The notes: generated from the sequence alone by a model not told the origin. A DNA stretch of 64,000 nt from Novosphingobium endophyticum (GCF_014640675.1 NZ_BMHK01000005.1:84420-148419), one strand, 5' to 3'; counted from the first letter of the stretch, positions 48,511 through 58,162 are shown. Numbers and translations are program-made.

Positions 48511-48588
48511 GGCGATCGTAGCTCAGTTGGTTAGAGCGCCGGTTTGTGGTACCGGAGGTCGTGGGTTCGAACCCCATCGATCGCCCCA
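48511..48588 (+). tRNA. tRNA-His(GTG)
   Basis: A 78-base tRNA. The acceptor stem GCGATCG pairs with CGATCGC; the extra G at 48511 stands as G-1 opposite C73 (48585), the classical His identity pair. The anticodon loop TTGTGGT gives GTG, the T-arm is GTGGGTTCGAACCCCAT, and CCA is encoded at 48586-48588. Confidence 0.96.
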
Positions 48589-48697
48589 TTCTTCCTCGGA
48601 ACATATGGGATTGTAAGCCGGCTGGCGGCTGAAAACCGATCGGCTCTGACACGAGGCACTTGCTCCTTGCGTAACGGTCTTTAGAAGCGCGCCTGTC

Positions 48698-49429
48698 ATG
48701 CATGGCTTTGCCAATCCCGCCCGCTTTCTGCGCATTGCCCGCTGGCTGATGCCGTTGTGCCTGGGCGCGGGTATCGTGATCGCGACGCTGGCGCTCGGCT
48801 GGGGACTGTTCCGCGCGCCTCCGGAACGCTTGCAGGGCGACACCGTTCGTATCGTCTTCCTGCATGTGCCGGCGGCCTGGCTCGGCATGGCCGGATGGAT
48901 GGGGATCGCGGCGGCCAGTTTCACCGAACTGGTCTGGCGGCATCCGCTGGCCGGGATCGCCGCGCGGGGCTGCGCGGTGCCGGGTGCGGTGTTTACTGCC
49001 GTCTGCCTTGTCACCGGATCGCTCTGGGGCCGTCCCGCCTGGGGCACATGGTGGGTCTGGGACGGGCGGCTGACGAGCATGCTGGTGCTGCTCTTCCTCT
49101 ATTTCGGCTGGATGGCGCTGTCGCAGGCGAGCGAGGCGAGCGCTGGCGGGCATACGCGTGCGCCGGCGATCTTCGGACTGGTCGGGGCCGTCAACATTCC
49201 GATCATCCACTATTCGGTGATCTGGTGGAACAGTCAGCACCAGCCGCCCAGCATCTCGATGGGCAAATCGGCGATGGACGCGGCGTTCCTCTGGCCGCTG
49301 TTTGCCTCCATGCTCGGTTTTTCGCTGATTTTCGCGGGCGTCGTCCTGGCGCGCATGCGGGCGATCCTGGCTGACCAGCAGGCCGACGCGCGCTTGCGCC
49401 GGAAAGCCATGGCAGAGGCGACCTACTGA
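48698..49429 (+). CDS. ccmC: Heme exporter subunit CcmC
   Basis: A 243-residue membrane protein with six TM helices and the tryptophan-rich heme-handling motif WGTWWVWDGRLTSML near residue 115, plus the external histidines in VFLHVPAAWLGMAG and NIPIIHYSVIWWN. It presents heme to CcmE for cytochrome c maturation. It starts the ccmCDEFGHI row, in which genes overlap by 1-4 bases. The usual ccmA and ccmB are not upstream; a tRNA-His is there instead. Confidence 0.95.
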   Translation: MHGFANPARFLRIARWLMPLCLGAGIVIATLALGWGLFRAPPERLQGDTVRIVFLHVPAAWLGMAGWMGIAAASFTELVWRHPLAGIAARGCAVPGAVFTAVCLVTGSLWGRPAWGTWWVWDGRLTSMLVLLFLYFGWMALSQASEASAGGHTRAPAIFGLVGAVNIPIIHYSVIWWNSQHQPPSISMGKSAMDAAFLWPLFASMLGFSLIFAGVVLARMRAILADQQADARLRRKAMAEATY

Positions 49430-49572
49430 TGCGCGAGGTCATGGATGCCTGGACGTTCGTGATCGCGTCATATGTCGTCGGCGTTGGCGCGGCGGCAGTG
49501 ATGATCGCATGGTCGCTCCTGTCGATGAAGCGCGCCGAAAAGCGCCGCGACGAGGCACAGGGGAAGCGCTGA
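49429..49572 (+). CDS. ccmD: Heme exporter accessory protein CcmD
   Basis: A 47-residue single-TM protein (sequence starting MREVMDAWTFVIASYVVGVG and ending EAQGKR), with the TM helix followed by a basic stretch MKRAEKRR, as in CcmD. It helps release heme-loaded CcmE from CcmC. Its ATG overlaps the ccmC stop (TGATG) and its stop overlaps the ccmE start in the same way. Confidence 0.9.
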   Translation: MREVMDAWTFVIASYVVGVGAAAVMIAWSLLSMKRAEKRRDEAQGKR

Positions 49573-50024
49573 TGGCGATCAAGGCAAAGCATCAGCGGCT
49601 CGTGCTGCTCGCCATCGCGCTGATCGTGCTGATCGGTGCCGGCCTGCTCGCGGCTTGGGCGCTGCGCAACCAGGCCAGCTATTTCTACGTTCCCAGCGAG
49701 ATCGTCGCCGATCCGCCGGCCCCGGACCGTGCGGTGCGATTGGGCGGCATGGTCGAGCAGGGCTCGCTCAGGACCGAGGCCGACGGCGTGACCATCGCCT
49801 TCGTCGTGCAGGACGGCGACGCGCGCGTTCCCGTGCGTTTTTCCGGCATCATCCCCTCGCTCTTCGTCGAGGGATCGGGCGTCGTCGCCGAAGGGCGCAT
49901 GGGCCGGAATGGAGTCTTCATTGCCGACAATCTGCTGGCCAAGCATGACGAGAACTATATCCCGCGCGAGATGCAGGAGATGACCACCGCGCAAGCCGAA
50001 CGGGTGGTGGCGGAAACCAGATGA
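49572..50024 (+). CDS. ccmE: Cytochrome c maturation protein CcmE (heme chaperone)
   Basis: A 150-residue membrane-anchored OB-fold chaperone. After a TM segment (about residues 9-29), the beta-barrel contains YVPSEIV and VRLGGMVEQGSL, and the covalent heme-binding His is in LAKHDENYIP near residue 125. It carries heme from CcmC to CcmF. Confidence 0.96.
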   Translation: MAIKAKHQRLVLLAIALIVLIGAGLLAAWALRNQASYFYVPSEIVADPPAPDRAVRLGGMVEQGSLRTEADGVTIAFVVQDGDARVPVRFSGIIPSLFVEGSGVVAEGRMGRNGVFIADNLLAKHDENYIPREMQEMTTAQAERVVAETR

Positions 50025-51967
50025 TCGCGGAACTCGGTCTTGCCGCGCTCTGGCTGGCGGCCGCGCTCGCGGCGCTGCAACTCGTATCGGGCGCGCTCGG
50101 CCTGACACCGAAGGGCGCGGCGCTGGCCGGCATCGTCAGGCCGGTGGCGGTCGTGCAGGGCCTGCTCGCGCTTACCGCCTTCATCTGCCTGATCTATGTC
50201 TTCGCCGTCACCGATCTCTCGGTGAAGCTGGTGGCGATGAACTCGCACTCGATGAAGCCGCTGGTTTTCAAGATCGCCGGCGCCTGGGGCAACCACGAAG
50301 GCTCGATGCTGCTGTGGGTCACTGTCATGGGCATGGCGGGCGGCGTCGTCGCGCTGATCGAGAGGCGATTGCCCGAGCGTACCATGCTGGCGACGCTGGC
50401 CGGGCAGGCGTTCGTCAGCATTGGCTTCTATGCTTTCCTGCTGATCGCATCGAATCCGTTCGAGCGGCTTTCTCCGACCCCGGTCGAGGGTAATGGCCTC
50501 AATCCGCTGCTGCAGGACCTTGGCCTCGCGTTCCACCCCCCGACGCTCTACCTGGGCTATGTCGGGCTCTCTGTGGCCTTCAGCTTTGCGATCGGCGCGC
50601 TGGTCACCCGCGAAGTCGGGCCGGCTTTCGCGCGCGCCATGCGGCCCTGGGTGCTGGCGGCCTGGATATTCCTGACGGCCGGCATCGCCGCCGGCTCCTA
50701 CTGGGCCTATTACGAGCTTGGCTGGGGCGGCTGGTGGTTCTGGGATCCGGTCGAGAACGCCTCGCTCATGCCCTGGCTGGCCGCGACCGCGCTGCTGCAC
50801 TCCGTCAGCGTGCTGGCCGCGCGCAACGCGCTCAGGGCCTGGACGATCATGCTCGGCGTCGTCGCCTTCTCGATGTCGATGGTCGGTACCTTCCTGGTGC
50901 GCTCGGGAATCCTGACCAGCGTCCACGCCTTCGCCGTCGATCCGGAGCGCGGCAGCTTCATCCTCGTCCTGCTGGCGATCTATATCGGCGGGGCGCTGAC
51001 GCTCTTTGCCCTGCGCGCCGGGACCGTGACCGAAGGCGAGCGCTTCGCCCTGGTGAGCCGCGAGGGGGCGCTGGTGTTCAACAACGTCATGCTCTCGGCG
51101 ATCCTGGGCATCGTGCTGTTCGGCACGCTCTATCCGCTTGTGGCCGAGGCGATGGGGGCGAAGGTCTCGGTCGGGCCGCCGTACTTCAACCCGATGGGCG
51201 CGCTCTTCGTGGTGCCGATGCTGGTCGTGCTGGCGGTGGGGCCGCTGCTGCGCTGGAGAAACGATCGATTCGGCCGGGTTGGCGGGCGCCTCGTCATTCC
51301 CGCCATGCTGGTCGCCGCCGGAGCGATGGCGCTGCTGGTGATGGGCGGCGTCTCGCTGCTGCCGTTCCTCGGCCTCGTGCTCGCGGTGGGCCTTGCCTGG
51401 GCGAGCCTGTTGCCGCTGCGCGAGCGCAAGCTGCGCCGCACGCCGTTGGCGGTCTGGGGCATGGTCATGGCCCATTTCGGCGTGGCCGTTTCGCTTTTCG
51501 GCATGAGCAGCGAGAGTGCCTTCTCGATTGAAAAGCTGGTGGCCGTGAACGCCGGAGATACTACCGAAGTCGGCCCCTGGCTGGTCCGCCTCGATGGCGT
51601 CGAGCCGGTCGCGGGGCCGAACTGGACCGCGCTCGAAGCCCAGCTCAAGGTGCGCTACAAGGATGCCGATCCGGTCATGGTCCGCCCGCAGTCGCGCAGC
51701 TTCTGGACGCCGCCGCAGCAGACCAGCGAATCGGCGCTGCTGACGCGCTGGAACGGGCAGCTCTATGCCGTGCTCGGCGGCGAGGGCGAGGACGGGCGCT
51801 GGCAGCTTCGCTTGTGGTGGAAGCCTTTCGTCACGCTGATCTGGATCGGCGGCCTGTTGATCGCCTTTGGCGGCGTTCTGGCCCTGATCGGCCGGGTGAA
51901 GAGCGATCTGCGCCGCATCATCGCGCGTGACAGAACCGCCGACAGACGCGAGAGTCAGGGCCGATGA
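50021..51967 (+). CDS. ccmF: Cytochrome c heme lyase subunit CcmF
   Basis: A 648-residue protein with about 14 TM helices. The tryptophan-rich signature is GWGGWWFWDPVENASLMPWL near residue 240, with conserved histidines around FKIAGAWGNHEGSM and LAFHPPTLYLGYVG. With CcmH/I it attaches heme to apocytochrome. It overlaps ccmE and ccmG by four bases each. Confidence 0.96.
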   Translation: MIAELGLAALWLAAALAALQLVSGALGLTPKGAALAGIVRPVAVVQGLLALTAFICLIYVFAVTDLSVKLVAMNSHSMKPLVFKIAGAWGNHEGSMLLWVTVMGMAGGVVALIERRLPERTMLATLAGQAFVSIGFYAFLLIASNPFERLSPTPVEGNGLNPLLQDLGLAFHPPTLYLGYVGLSVAFSFAIGALVTREVGPAFARAMRPWVLAAWIFLTAGIAAGSYWAYYELGWGGWWFWDPVENASLMPWLAATALLHSVSVLAARNALRAWTIMLGVVAFSMSMVGTFLVRSGILTSVHAFAVDPERGSFILVLLAIYIGGALTLFALRAGTVTEGERFALVSREGALVFNNVMLSAILGIVLFGTLYPLVAEAMGAKVSVGPPYFNPMGALFVVPMLVVLAVGPLLRWRNDRFGRVGGRLVIPAMLVAAGAMALLVMGGVSLLPFLGLVLAVGLAWASLLPLRERKLRRTPLAVWGMVMAHFGVAVSLFGMSSESAFSIEKLVAVNAGDTTEVGPWLVRLDGVEPVAGPNWTALEAQLKVRYKDADPVMVRPQSRSFWTPPQQTSESALLTRWNGQLYAVLGGEGEDGRWQLRLWWKPFVTLIWIGGLLIAFGGVLALIGRVKSDLRRIIARDRTADRRESQGR

Positions 51968-52527
51968 GCGAGGAAACGCCTACCACGACGCGCAAGGGAG
52001 GAGGCTGGGCGATCTGGCTGCCGCTGGCGCTGTTCGCGGCTTTCGTGGCGCTCGTGCTGATCGGGCTCCTGCGCCCGGCGGACCGCAATGTTGAAAGCAC
52101 GCTGATCGGCAAACCGGTGCCCGAGTTCCAGCTTCCGCCCGCGCTGCCGGCCCGTCCCGGCCTCGACAGCAGGGATCTGGCGAACGGGAAGCCGCATCTC
52201 GTCAACATTTTCGCCAGCTGGTGCCTGCCGTGCCGTGTCGAGGCACCGCAGTTGGCCGCCCTTGCGGAGGCGGGGGTGCCCATCGAAGGCATCTCGGTTC
52301 GCGACACGACCGAGGCCCTGCAGCGCTTCCTCGACGAGCATGGCGATCCCTTCCAGCGGATCGGCGCCGACGATGATGGCAAGGTGCAGCTCTCGCTCGG
52401 CTCCTCCGGTGTGCCGGAGACCTACGTGATCGATGGCAAGGGCGTGATCCGTTACCAGCACATTGGCGAGATCCGTCCCGAGCATGTGCCGCTGATCCTC
52501 GACAAGCTGCGGGAGGCTTCCAGATGA
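51964..52527 (+). CDS. ccmG: Thiol-disulfide oxidoreductase CcmG/DsbE
   Basis: A 187-residue membrane-anchored thioredoxin: one TM (about residues 17-36), then the active site ASWCLPCRVEAP (CLPC near residue 84), the cis-Pro region GVPETYVIDGKG, and the CcmG-specific acidic environment. It reduces the apocytochrome CxxCH pair together with CcmH. Confidence 0.95.
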   Translation: MSEETPTTTRKGGGWAIWLPLALFAAFVALVLIGLLRPADRNVESTLIGKPVPEFQLPPALPARPGLDSRDLANGKPHLVNIFASWCLPCRVEAPQLAALAEAGVPIEGISVRDTTEALQRFLDEHGDPFQRIGADDDGKVQLSLGSSGVPETYVIDGKGVIRYQHIGEIRPEHVPLILDKLREASR

Positions 52528-52946
52528 GCCGCCTCATTGTCATGCTCCTGGCCGCGATCGGCCTGTTCTGCGCCGTGCCTTCGCTGGCGCAGGAAGAGCA
52601 GTCGACCGCGCCTTACGCCTATCGCCAGCTCGACGACCCGGCCAAGGAGCAACAGGCGCAGGACCTGATGGAAACGCTGCGCTGCCTCCAGTGCCAGGGC
52701 CAGTCCATCGCCGATTCGGACGCGCCGATCGCCGGTTCGATGCGCTCGCTGGTGCGCGAACGCATCGCTAGCGGTGAGCGGCCCGAAGAGATTCGCGCCT
52801 GGCTGATCGAGCGCTATGGGGACTACGTCAGCTATGCGCCGCAACTGACCTCGCTCACCTGGCCGTTGTTCGCGGTGCCGCTGGCGCTTGTCCTGCTTGC
52901 ATTCCTGCTGCTGCGGCGACGTTTCCGCAGGGGGGGAGATCGATGA
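52524..52946 (+). CDS. ccmH: Cytochrome c maturation protein CcmH (CcmL)
   Basis: A 140-residue short CcmH with a signal peptide (cleavage near SLAQE), the redox motif LRCLQCQGQSIADSDAPIA (CLQC near residue 53), and a C-terminal TM helix (about 112-130). This is the split form, in which the TPR part is a separate gene, ccmI, directly downstream with a four-base overlap. Confidence 0.95.
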   Translation: MSRLIVMLLAAIGLFCAVPSLAQEEQSTAPYAYRQLDDPAKEQQAQDLMETLRCLQCQGQSIADSDAPIAGSMRSLVRERIASGERPEEIRAWLIERYGDYVSYAPQLTSLTWPLFAVPLALVLLAFLLLRRRFRRGGDR

Positions 52947-53608
52947 TCTGGGTTCTGGTCGTCCTTCTCGCCGTGGCGGGGTTCGCTTTCATGGTCTTCG
53001 TGCTGAAGGCGCCGCGCGGCGGGCGGGAGGCGATTGCGGCGGCGCTCGTGCTTGGCATCGCCGGTTACGCCTCGCAGGCGAGCCCGGGCCTTCCGGGGCA
53101 GCCCAAGGCGGCTGTCGAGTCGATTTCCGGGGATGCCGCCGCGATGGTCGATGCGCGCGGCAAGGTCTCCGACAGCAGCATTCCGCCCAATGACCGCTGG
53201 GTGGTGATCGCGGACGGCCTCGCCCGCAACGGTCGCTATGGCGACGCGGCCGCGGTCCTGCGCGGTGCCGTCAAGGCCAATCCCGGAAATTCGGAAGCCT
53301 GGCTGGCGATGGGCAACGCGCTCGTCGCGCATTCGGATGGGCTGCTGACACCAGCCGCGCTCTATGCGTTCCGCCGCGCCGCGCGCGCCGATCCCGAAGC
53401 GCCGGGGCCGCCGTTCTTCCTCGGCCTCGCTTTCGCGCAGTCGGGCCGCTACGCCGAAGCGCGGCGGCTCTGGGCCGATCTGCTCGAGCGCACGCCGCAG
53501 GATGCTCCGTTCCGCGATGCGCTTGCCGAACAGCTTGACAGACTCGATGCCTTTATCGGCGGGCAAGGTGGCGGCGAGGGCATGTCCGCTGGCGGGTCAC
53601 CTCCATAA
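52943..53608 (+). CDS. ccmI: TPR-containing cytochrome c maturation protein CcmI (CycH)
   Basis: A 221-residue protein with two N-terminal TM segments (about 3-20 and 29-47) and TPR repeats in the second half (ALARNGRYGDAAAVLRGAVKANP, ALYAFRRAARADPEAPGPPFFLGLAFAQSGRYAEA). It holds apocytochrome c for CcmFH. It is on the short side for CcmI. No terminator is evident before kup, 100 bp downstream. Confidence 0.88.
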   Translation: MIWVLVVLLAVAGFAFMVFVLKAPRGGREAIAAALVLGIAGYASQASPGLPGQPKAAVESISGDAAAMVDARGKVSDSSIPPNDRWVVIADGLARNGRYGDAAAVLRGAVKANPGNSEAWLAMGNALVAHSDGLLTPAALYAFRRAARADPEAPGPPFFLGLAFAQSGRYAEARRLWADLLERTPQDAPFRDALAEQLDRLDAFIGGQGGGEGMSAGGSPP

Positions 53609-53709
53609 ATCGCATTCAAGTATCGTTGCCTGGGCCTCATCATGCTGCTAACGGCCGGCGCTTGCCGCAGCTGCGAGATGGGTTATCCAGTCCATGACGG
53701 GGCGCACGA

Positions 53710-55665
53710 ATGAGTGACGAAAATGCGGACTCCGCTGGTACCCCGTCGGTAATCGATCCGGCGACGGCATCCACGACTCGGGCGCACAAGGATCGCTCCG
53801 GCAATATCGCCAAGCTTGCCTTCGGGGCGGTTGGCGTCGTTTTCGGCGATATCGGCACCAGCCCGATCTACGCCTTTCGCGAAACCTTCGTGGGTCCGCA
53901 CCCGCTGGCGATCGACGAACTGCACGTCCTTGGCGTGGTCAGCCTGATCTTCTGGTCGATGACGCTGGTCGTCGCGGTGCAATATGTCGGCATCCTTATG
54001 CGCGCGGACAACAAGGGGCAGGGCGGCAGCCTTGCCCTCGTCGCGCTGATCTCGGGCCATATCAAGAAATCGCGGTATGGCGGGCTCGTCGTGTTGCTCG
54101 GCGTTTTCGCGACCGCCCTGTTCTATGGCGATTCGATGATCACTCCGGCAATCTCGGTGTTGTCCGCGGTCGAGGGGCTCACGGTGGTCGAGGCGCGTCT
54201 GGCGCCGCTGGTGCTGCCGATCGCGCTGATCCTGCTGATCGGCCTCTTCGTTCTGCAGAAGAGCGGCACGGCAAGAGTCGGCGCACTCTTCGCGCCGGTC
54301 ATGGTGATCTACTTCTGCACCCTTGCGGTGCTGGGCGTCTACCACCTGGTGCAGATGCCCGAAGTGCTTGTGGCGCTGAACCCCTGGTACGCGATCCAGT
54401 TCTTCCTCACCGACAAGATGCTGGGCTTCCTGGCGCTCGGTTCGGTCGTGCTGGCGGTGACCGGCGCCGAGGCGCTCTATTCGGACATGGGGCACTTCGG
54501 GCGCGGGCCGATGCGCTTCTCGTGGTTCGGATTCGTCATGCCCTGCTTGCTGATCAACTACTTCGGCCAGGCGGCGATGATCCTGAGCATGGACGATGTG
54601 GCGGCGGCGCAGGCGATGGAGAACCCGTTCTTCAACCTCGCGCCTGAGTATCTGCGCCTGCCGCTGGTCATCCTGGCGACCTGCGCCACGTTCATCGCCA
54701 GCCAGGCGGTGATCTCGGGCGCGTTCTCGATCACGCACCAGGCGATGCAGCTCGGCTTCATCCCGCGCCTCTCCACCCGCCACACCAGCGAGCATGAGGT
54801 CGGGCAGATCTACATCCCCTTCGTCAACTGGGCGCTGATGGTGGGCGTGATCGCCCTTGTCCTCACCTTCCAGAACTCGTCGAACCTCGCCTCGGCCTAT
54901 GGTATTGCCGTCACCGGCGCGATGCTGATCGACACCTGCCTGATGACGGTGCTGCTGATCGGGGTGTGGCGCTGGAAGCTGTGGCTGGCGATTCCGGTTA
55001 TCGTCACCTTTTTCGTGGTCGACGGCGCCTATTTCGCCGCCAACGCGACCAAGATCGCCGACGGCGGGTGGTTCCCGCTGCTGATAGGCGGCGTCGCCTT
55101 CACGCTGTTGACGACCTGGAACAAGGGCCGCCGCCTGATGCGCCTGCGCATGACCGAGGCCGCGCTTCCGCTCAACGTCTTCGCCAAGAGCGCCCATGGC
55201 AGCGCCGCGCGCGTGCCGGGCACGGCGATCTTCATGGCCTCGACCAACATCGGCGTGCCTTCGGCGCTGCTGCACAATATCAAGCACAACAAGGTGCTGC
55301 ATGAGCGCGTCGTGGTCCTGACCGTCGAAGTGGCGGACGTACCCTACGTCGAGGCGGGCGAGCGCTATGAGGTCGTGGACCTGGGGCAGGGCTTCTATCG
55401 CCTGACCTTGCGCTATGGCTTCATGGAAGAGACCGACATTCCCTCTGCGCTCGCCAATTCGCAGATCTGCGGTGCGCCGTTCGAGATGATGAAGACCAGC
55501 TTCTTCCTCTCGCGCCAGACGCTGCTGCCTGCCGACAAGCCGGGCATGGCGATCTGGCGCGAAAAGCTCTTCTCGTGGATGATGCGCAACGCGGCAAGCG
55601 CCATGGAATTCTTCCGCCTGCCGACCAATCGCGTCGTCGAACTGGGCAGCCAGCTCGAGATCTGA
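53710..55665 (+). CDS. kup: Kup-family potassium uptake protein
   Basis: A 651-residue K+/H+ symporter of the KUP/HAK/KT family. After a 40-residue charged N-terminus, about 12 TM helices begin at [22 protein letters not shown], the family signature; the next conserved block is [21 protein letters not shown]. The cytosolic C-terminal domain starts near residue 490 with the [13 protein letters not shown] block. Length is standard. Confidence 0.95.
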   Translation: MSDENADSAGTPSVIDPATASTTRAHKDRSGNIAKLAFGAVGVVFGDIGTSPIYAFRETFVGPHPLAIDELHVLGVVSLIFWSMTLVVAVQYVGILMRADNKGQGGSLALVALISGHIKKSRYGGLVVLLGVFATALFYGDSMITPAISVLSAVEGLTVVEARLAPLVLPIALILLIGLFVLQKSGTARVGALFAPVMVIYFCTLAVLGVYHLVQMPEVLVALNPWYAIQFFLTDKMLGFLALGSVVLAVTGAEALYSDMGHFGRGPMRFSWFGFVMPCLLINYFGQAAMILSMDDVAAAQAMENPFFNLAPEYLRLPLVILATCATFIASQAVISGAFSITHQAMQLGFIPRLSTRHTSEHEVGQIYIPFVNWALMVGVIALVLTFQNSSNLASAYGIAVTGAMLIDTCLMTVLLIGVWRWKLWLAIPVIVTFFVVDGAYFAANATKIADGGWFPLLIGGVAFTLLTTWNKGRRLMRLRMTEAALPLNVFAKSAHGSAARVPGTAIFMASTNIGVPSALLHNIKHNKVLHERVVVLTVEVADVPYVEAGERYEVVDLGQGFYRLTLRYGFMEETDIPSALANSQICGAPFEMMKTSFFLSRQTLLPADKPGMAIWREKLFSWMMRNAASAMEFFRLPTNRVVELGSQLEI

Positions 55666-55692
55666 CCGGGGGGCCTAGAGCGGCACGCCGCT

Positions 55693-56589
55693 CTAGCCCG
55701 CCCGCAGTTCGTCCGCCAGCATCCGGAATTCCTCCGAACGCGGTGAGTTCTTGCGCCATACCAGCGCGATCTCGCGGTTGGCGTTGGGCGAAAGCAGGGG
55801 CCGTGCCACGACGTCTGTGCCGTTGAGAATGCCCGCGTCGAGCGCCATTTCCGGCAGCATCGTCAGCCCCAGACCGTTGTCGACCATCTGCACCAGCGTG
55901 TGCAGGCTGGTGCCGATCATCGTCGCATTGGCGCGCAACTCGGGGCGGTTGCAGGCGGCGAGCGCCTGATCCTTGAGGCAATGCCCATCCTCGAGCAGCA
56001 GCAGGCGGTGCTGGTCGATCAGTTCGGGCAGCACTTCCTCGGGCGGGTTGCGCGGATCGTCGTGCGGGAAGGCGACGAAAAAGGCGTCGAGTTCGATCGT
56101 CTCCTTCTCCACTTCGCCAGTGGCATAGGGCAGGGCGAGCAGCACGCAGTCCGCGCGCCCGTGGTGAAGCGACTCCATGGCGGCCGCGCTCGGCTCCTCG
56201 CGCAGGAACAGTTTCAAGTTGGGGCGCTCGCGCCGCAGGCGCGGTAACATCCGGGGCAGGAGGAACGGCGCGATCGTCGGGATCACGCTCATGCGCAATT
56301 CGCCCGAGAGCGGCTTGCCGCTCGACTGCACGAGTTCGGAAAGCTCCTCGGTTTCGCGCAGGATGCGATGCGCCTTGGCGACCACGGTATTGCCCAGCGG
56401 AGTGAAACGCACCGCCCGCTTGGTGCGTTCGACCAGAGTGACGTCGAGCAGCGTTTCGAGGTCGCGCAGACCGGCCGAGAGCGTCGATTGCGAGACGAAG
56501 CAGGCTTCCGCTGCCCGGCCGAAATGGCCGTGCTCATGCAGCGCCACGAGGTACTGAAGCTGCTTGAGCGTGGGCTGGTAGACCGTCAT
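55693..56589 (-). CDS. oxyR: LysR-type peroxide sensor OxyR
   Basis: A 298-residue LTTR: N-terminal helix-turn-helix (GHFGRAAEACFVSQSTLSAGLRDLE) and a C-terminal sensor domain. The two redox Cys are in the same spacing as in E. coli C199/C208 (DGHCLKDQALAAC, near residues 200-209), which makes OxyR rather than a generic LTTR likely. It activates hydrogen-peroxide defence genes. Its ATG overlaps the rnd stop (ATGA), so it depends on the rnd message. Confidence 0.92.
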   Translation of the reverse strand: MTVYQPTLKQLQYLVALHEHGHFGRAAEACFVSQSTLSAGLRDLETLLDVTLVERTKRAVRFTPLGNTVVAKAHRILRETEELSELVQSSGKPLSGELRMSVIPTIAPFLLPRMLPRLRRERPNLKLFLREEPSAAAMESLHHGRADCVLLALPYATGEVEKETIELDAFFVAFPHDDPRNPPEEVLPELIDQHRLLLLEDGHCLKDQALAACNRPELRANATMIGTSLHTLVQMVDNGLGLTMLPEMALDAGILNGTDVVARPLLSPNANREIALVWRKNSPRSEEFRMLADELRAG

Positions 56590-57797
56590 TCCCGGGCCTG
56601 GGCGCGCTCTTCCAGTGGGACGGCGATTTCATCGTCGACGTGCGTCATCTTCAGCTTGCCGTTCTCGACCGCGAAAGCGAGCTTGCCCTCGACCAGATCA
56701 AGCGCGTCCCTGCCGAAGACTTCGTAGCGCCAGCCCTGCAGCACGGCGAGGTTCTTGCGTACGCCCGCGGCGAGCATTTCCAGCTCGTCGGTGCGGGAGA
56801 GAAGGCGCGCGGCGACGTCGATCTCCCGCGCGCGGATCTTGAGCAGCAGCTTGAGCAGATCGGCCACCAGCGCGCCTTCCTTGCCGAGCGGCGCGCCGCG
56901 CGGGACCCGAGGGGGTAGCTCGTCATCGGGCATTGGCTGGGCCCTCTCGATCGTCGCCATCAGGCGCTTGCCGATCTCGTTGTCCTTCCAGCCCTGCGAA
57001 AGGCCGCGTACCTTGGCAAGGTCCGCCTGTTGCTTCGGAGGGTGGCTGGCGATGTCGGCAAGCGTCTCGTCGCGGGCGATGCGGCCGCGCGGGAGGTTCT
57101 TCGACTGCGCTTCGTGCTCGCGCCATTCGGCGATCGCCTTGAGACGGCCGAGCATGGCGGGATTGCGTCCCGACGCCTTGATCCGTTTCCAGGCCTGCGA
57201 GGGATCGTTGCGGTAGTTCTCCGGGTCGGCGAGCTTTTCCATTTCCTGGTCGAGCCATTGGCCGCGTCCGGTCTTCACCAGCCGCTTGAGGATCTTGGGA
57301 AAGATCTTCGACAGGTGAGTGACGTCACCGATCGCGTATTCGATCTGCCGCTCCGTCAGCGGACGGCGCGACCAGTCGGTAAAGCGCGCGCCCTTGTCCA
57401 CGGCGATGCCGAGCCACGATTCGACGAGATTCGAATAGCCGATCTGTTCCGACTGGCTGACCGCCATCATCGCGATCTGCGTATCGAAGATCGGGTGCGG
57501 CGTGCGGCCGGTGACGTTGTAGATGATCTCCACATCCTGCCCGCCGGCGTGGAATACCTTGAGCACGTCCTCGTTGTCGGTGAGCAGGTCCAGCATCGGC
57601 GAGAGGTCTATGCCTTGGGCCATCGGGTCTATGGCGGCGGCTTCCTCCGTATTGGCGATCTGCACCAGGCAGAGTTCGGGCCAATAGGTGTTCTCGCGCA
57701 TGAACTCGGTATCGACGCTGATGAAATCCGATTTTGCAAGACGCTCACAAAGGGCGGCGAGGTCTTCGGTCCGGGTTATGAGAGGATGGATGATCAT
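56586..57797 (-). CDS. rnd: Ribonuclease D
   Basis: A 403-residue 3'-5' exoribonuclease of the DEDDy class. Catalytic motifs are DTEFMREN (D-E near residues 30-32), KVFHAGGQDVEII (Asp near 87) and YAIGDVTHL (Y...D near 154-158), followed by an HRDC domain (around ARDETLADIASHPPKQQADLAKVRG). It trims tRNA 3' ends. It lies upstream of and overlaps oxyR on the same strand. Confidence 0.94.
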   Translation of the reverse strand: MIIHPLITRTEDLAALCERLAKSDFISVDTEFMRENTYWPELCLVQIANTEEAAAIDPMAQGIDLSPMLDLLTDNEDVLKVFHAGGQDVEIIYNVTGRTPHPIFDTQIAMMAVSQSEQIGYSNLVESWLGIAVDKGARFTDWSRRPLTERQIEYAIGDVTHLSKIFPKILKRLVKTGRGQWLDQEMEKLADPENYRNDPSQAWKRIKASGRNPAMLGRLKAIAEWREHEAQSKNLPRGRIARDETLADIASHPPKQQADLAKVRGLSQGWKDNEIGKRLMATIERAQPMPDDELPPRVPRGAPLGKEGALVADLLKLLLKIRAREIDVAARLLSRTDELEMLAAGVRKNLAVLQGWRYEVFGRDALDLVEGKLAFAVENGKLKMTHVDDEIAVPLEERAQARE

Positions 57798-57847
57798 TAA
57801 TCAGCGGCGTTACGCCGAACGCGTCGCCGGATCAACGGCCCCGTTCA

Positions 57848-58162
57848 TCAGTTTGCCGTCTGGTTACGGCGGAACAGTCGCTGCAGCAGGCTCGGCCGTT
57901 TCGTCGCTTCGAGTGCCGCGATGCTTTCCTCGGTGACGATCCGGCGGCGCAGCTGCGTACCGGTGATGTGGTCGGGCGGCGGCGGCAGTTCCCATGCTTG
58001 GGGCTCCTGGCCGGGATCGGCATCGGGTTCGGCCAGCTCGCGTAGCTCGTCAAGCCGTGGATGATTTAGCGCGGATTCGCTGGAATCGGTCTCAGGCTCG
58101 CTGTGTCCGGGCTGGCCGAATTCGTCCTCCACCGTGCCGTCGATGGTTATGCCAGCCTGCAT
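57848..58162 (-). CDS. Hypothetical acidic/basic low-complexity protein
   Basis: A 104-residue protein without a recognised domain: an acidic Glu/Ser/Pro-rich N-terminal half (TVEDEFGQPGHSEPETDSSES), a middle LDELRELAEPDADP, and a basic C-terminal helix (ALEATKRPSLLQRLFRRNQTAN). No TM helix or signal. The ATG at 58162 has GGAGAAAACAA upstream. It is upstream of rnd on the same strand and 181 bp from divergent aspS. Probably disordered and lineage-specific. Confidence 0.6.
   Translation of the reverse strand: MQAGITIDGTVEDEFGQPGHSEPETDSSESALNHPRLDELRELAEPDADPGQEPQAWELPPPPDHITGTQLRRRIVTEESIAALEATKRPSLLQRLFRRNQTAN

Noticed and set aside
49955..51475. A 506-codon antisense frame over ccmF, and a similar one over kup (53683-55302)
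   Set aside because: Very His/Arg/Asp/Gln-rich, no domains, entirely within well-supported membrane-protein genes.
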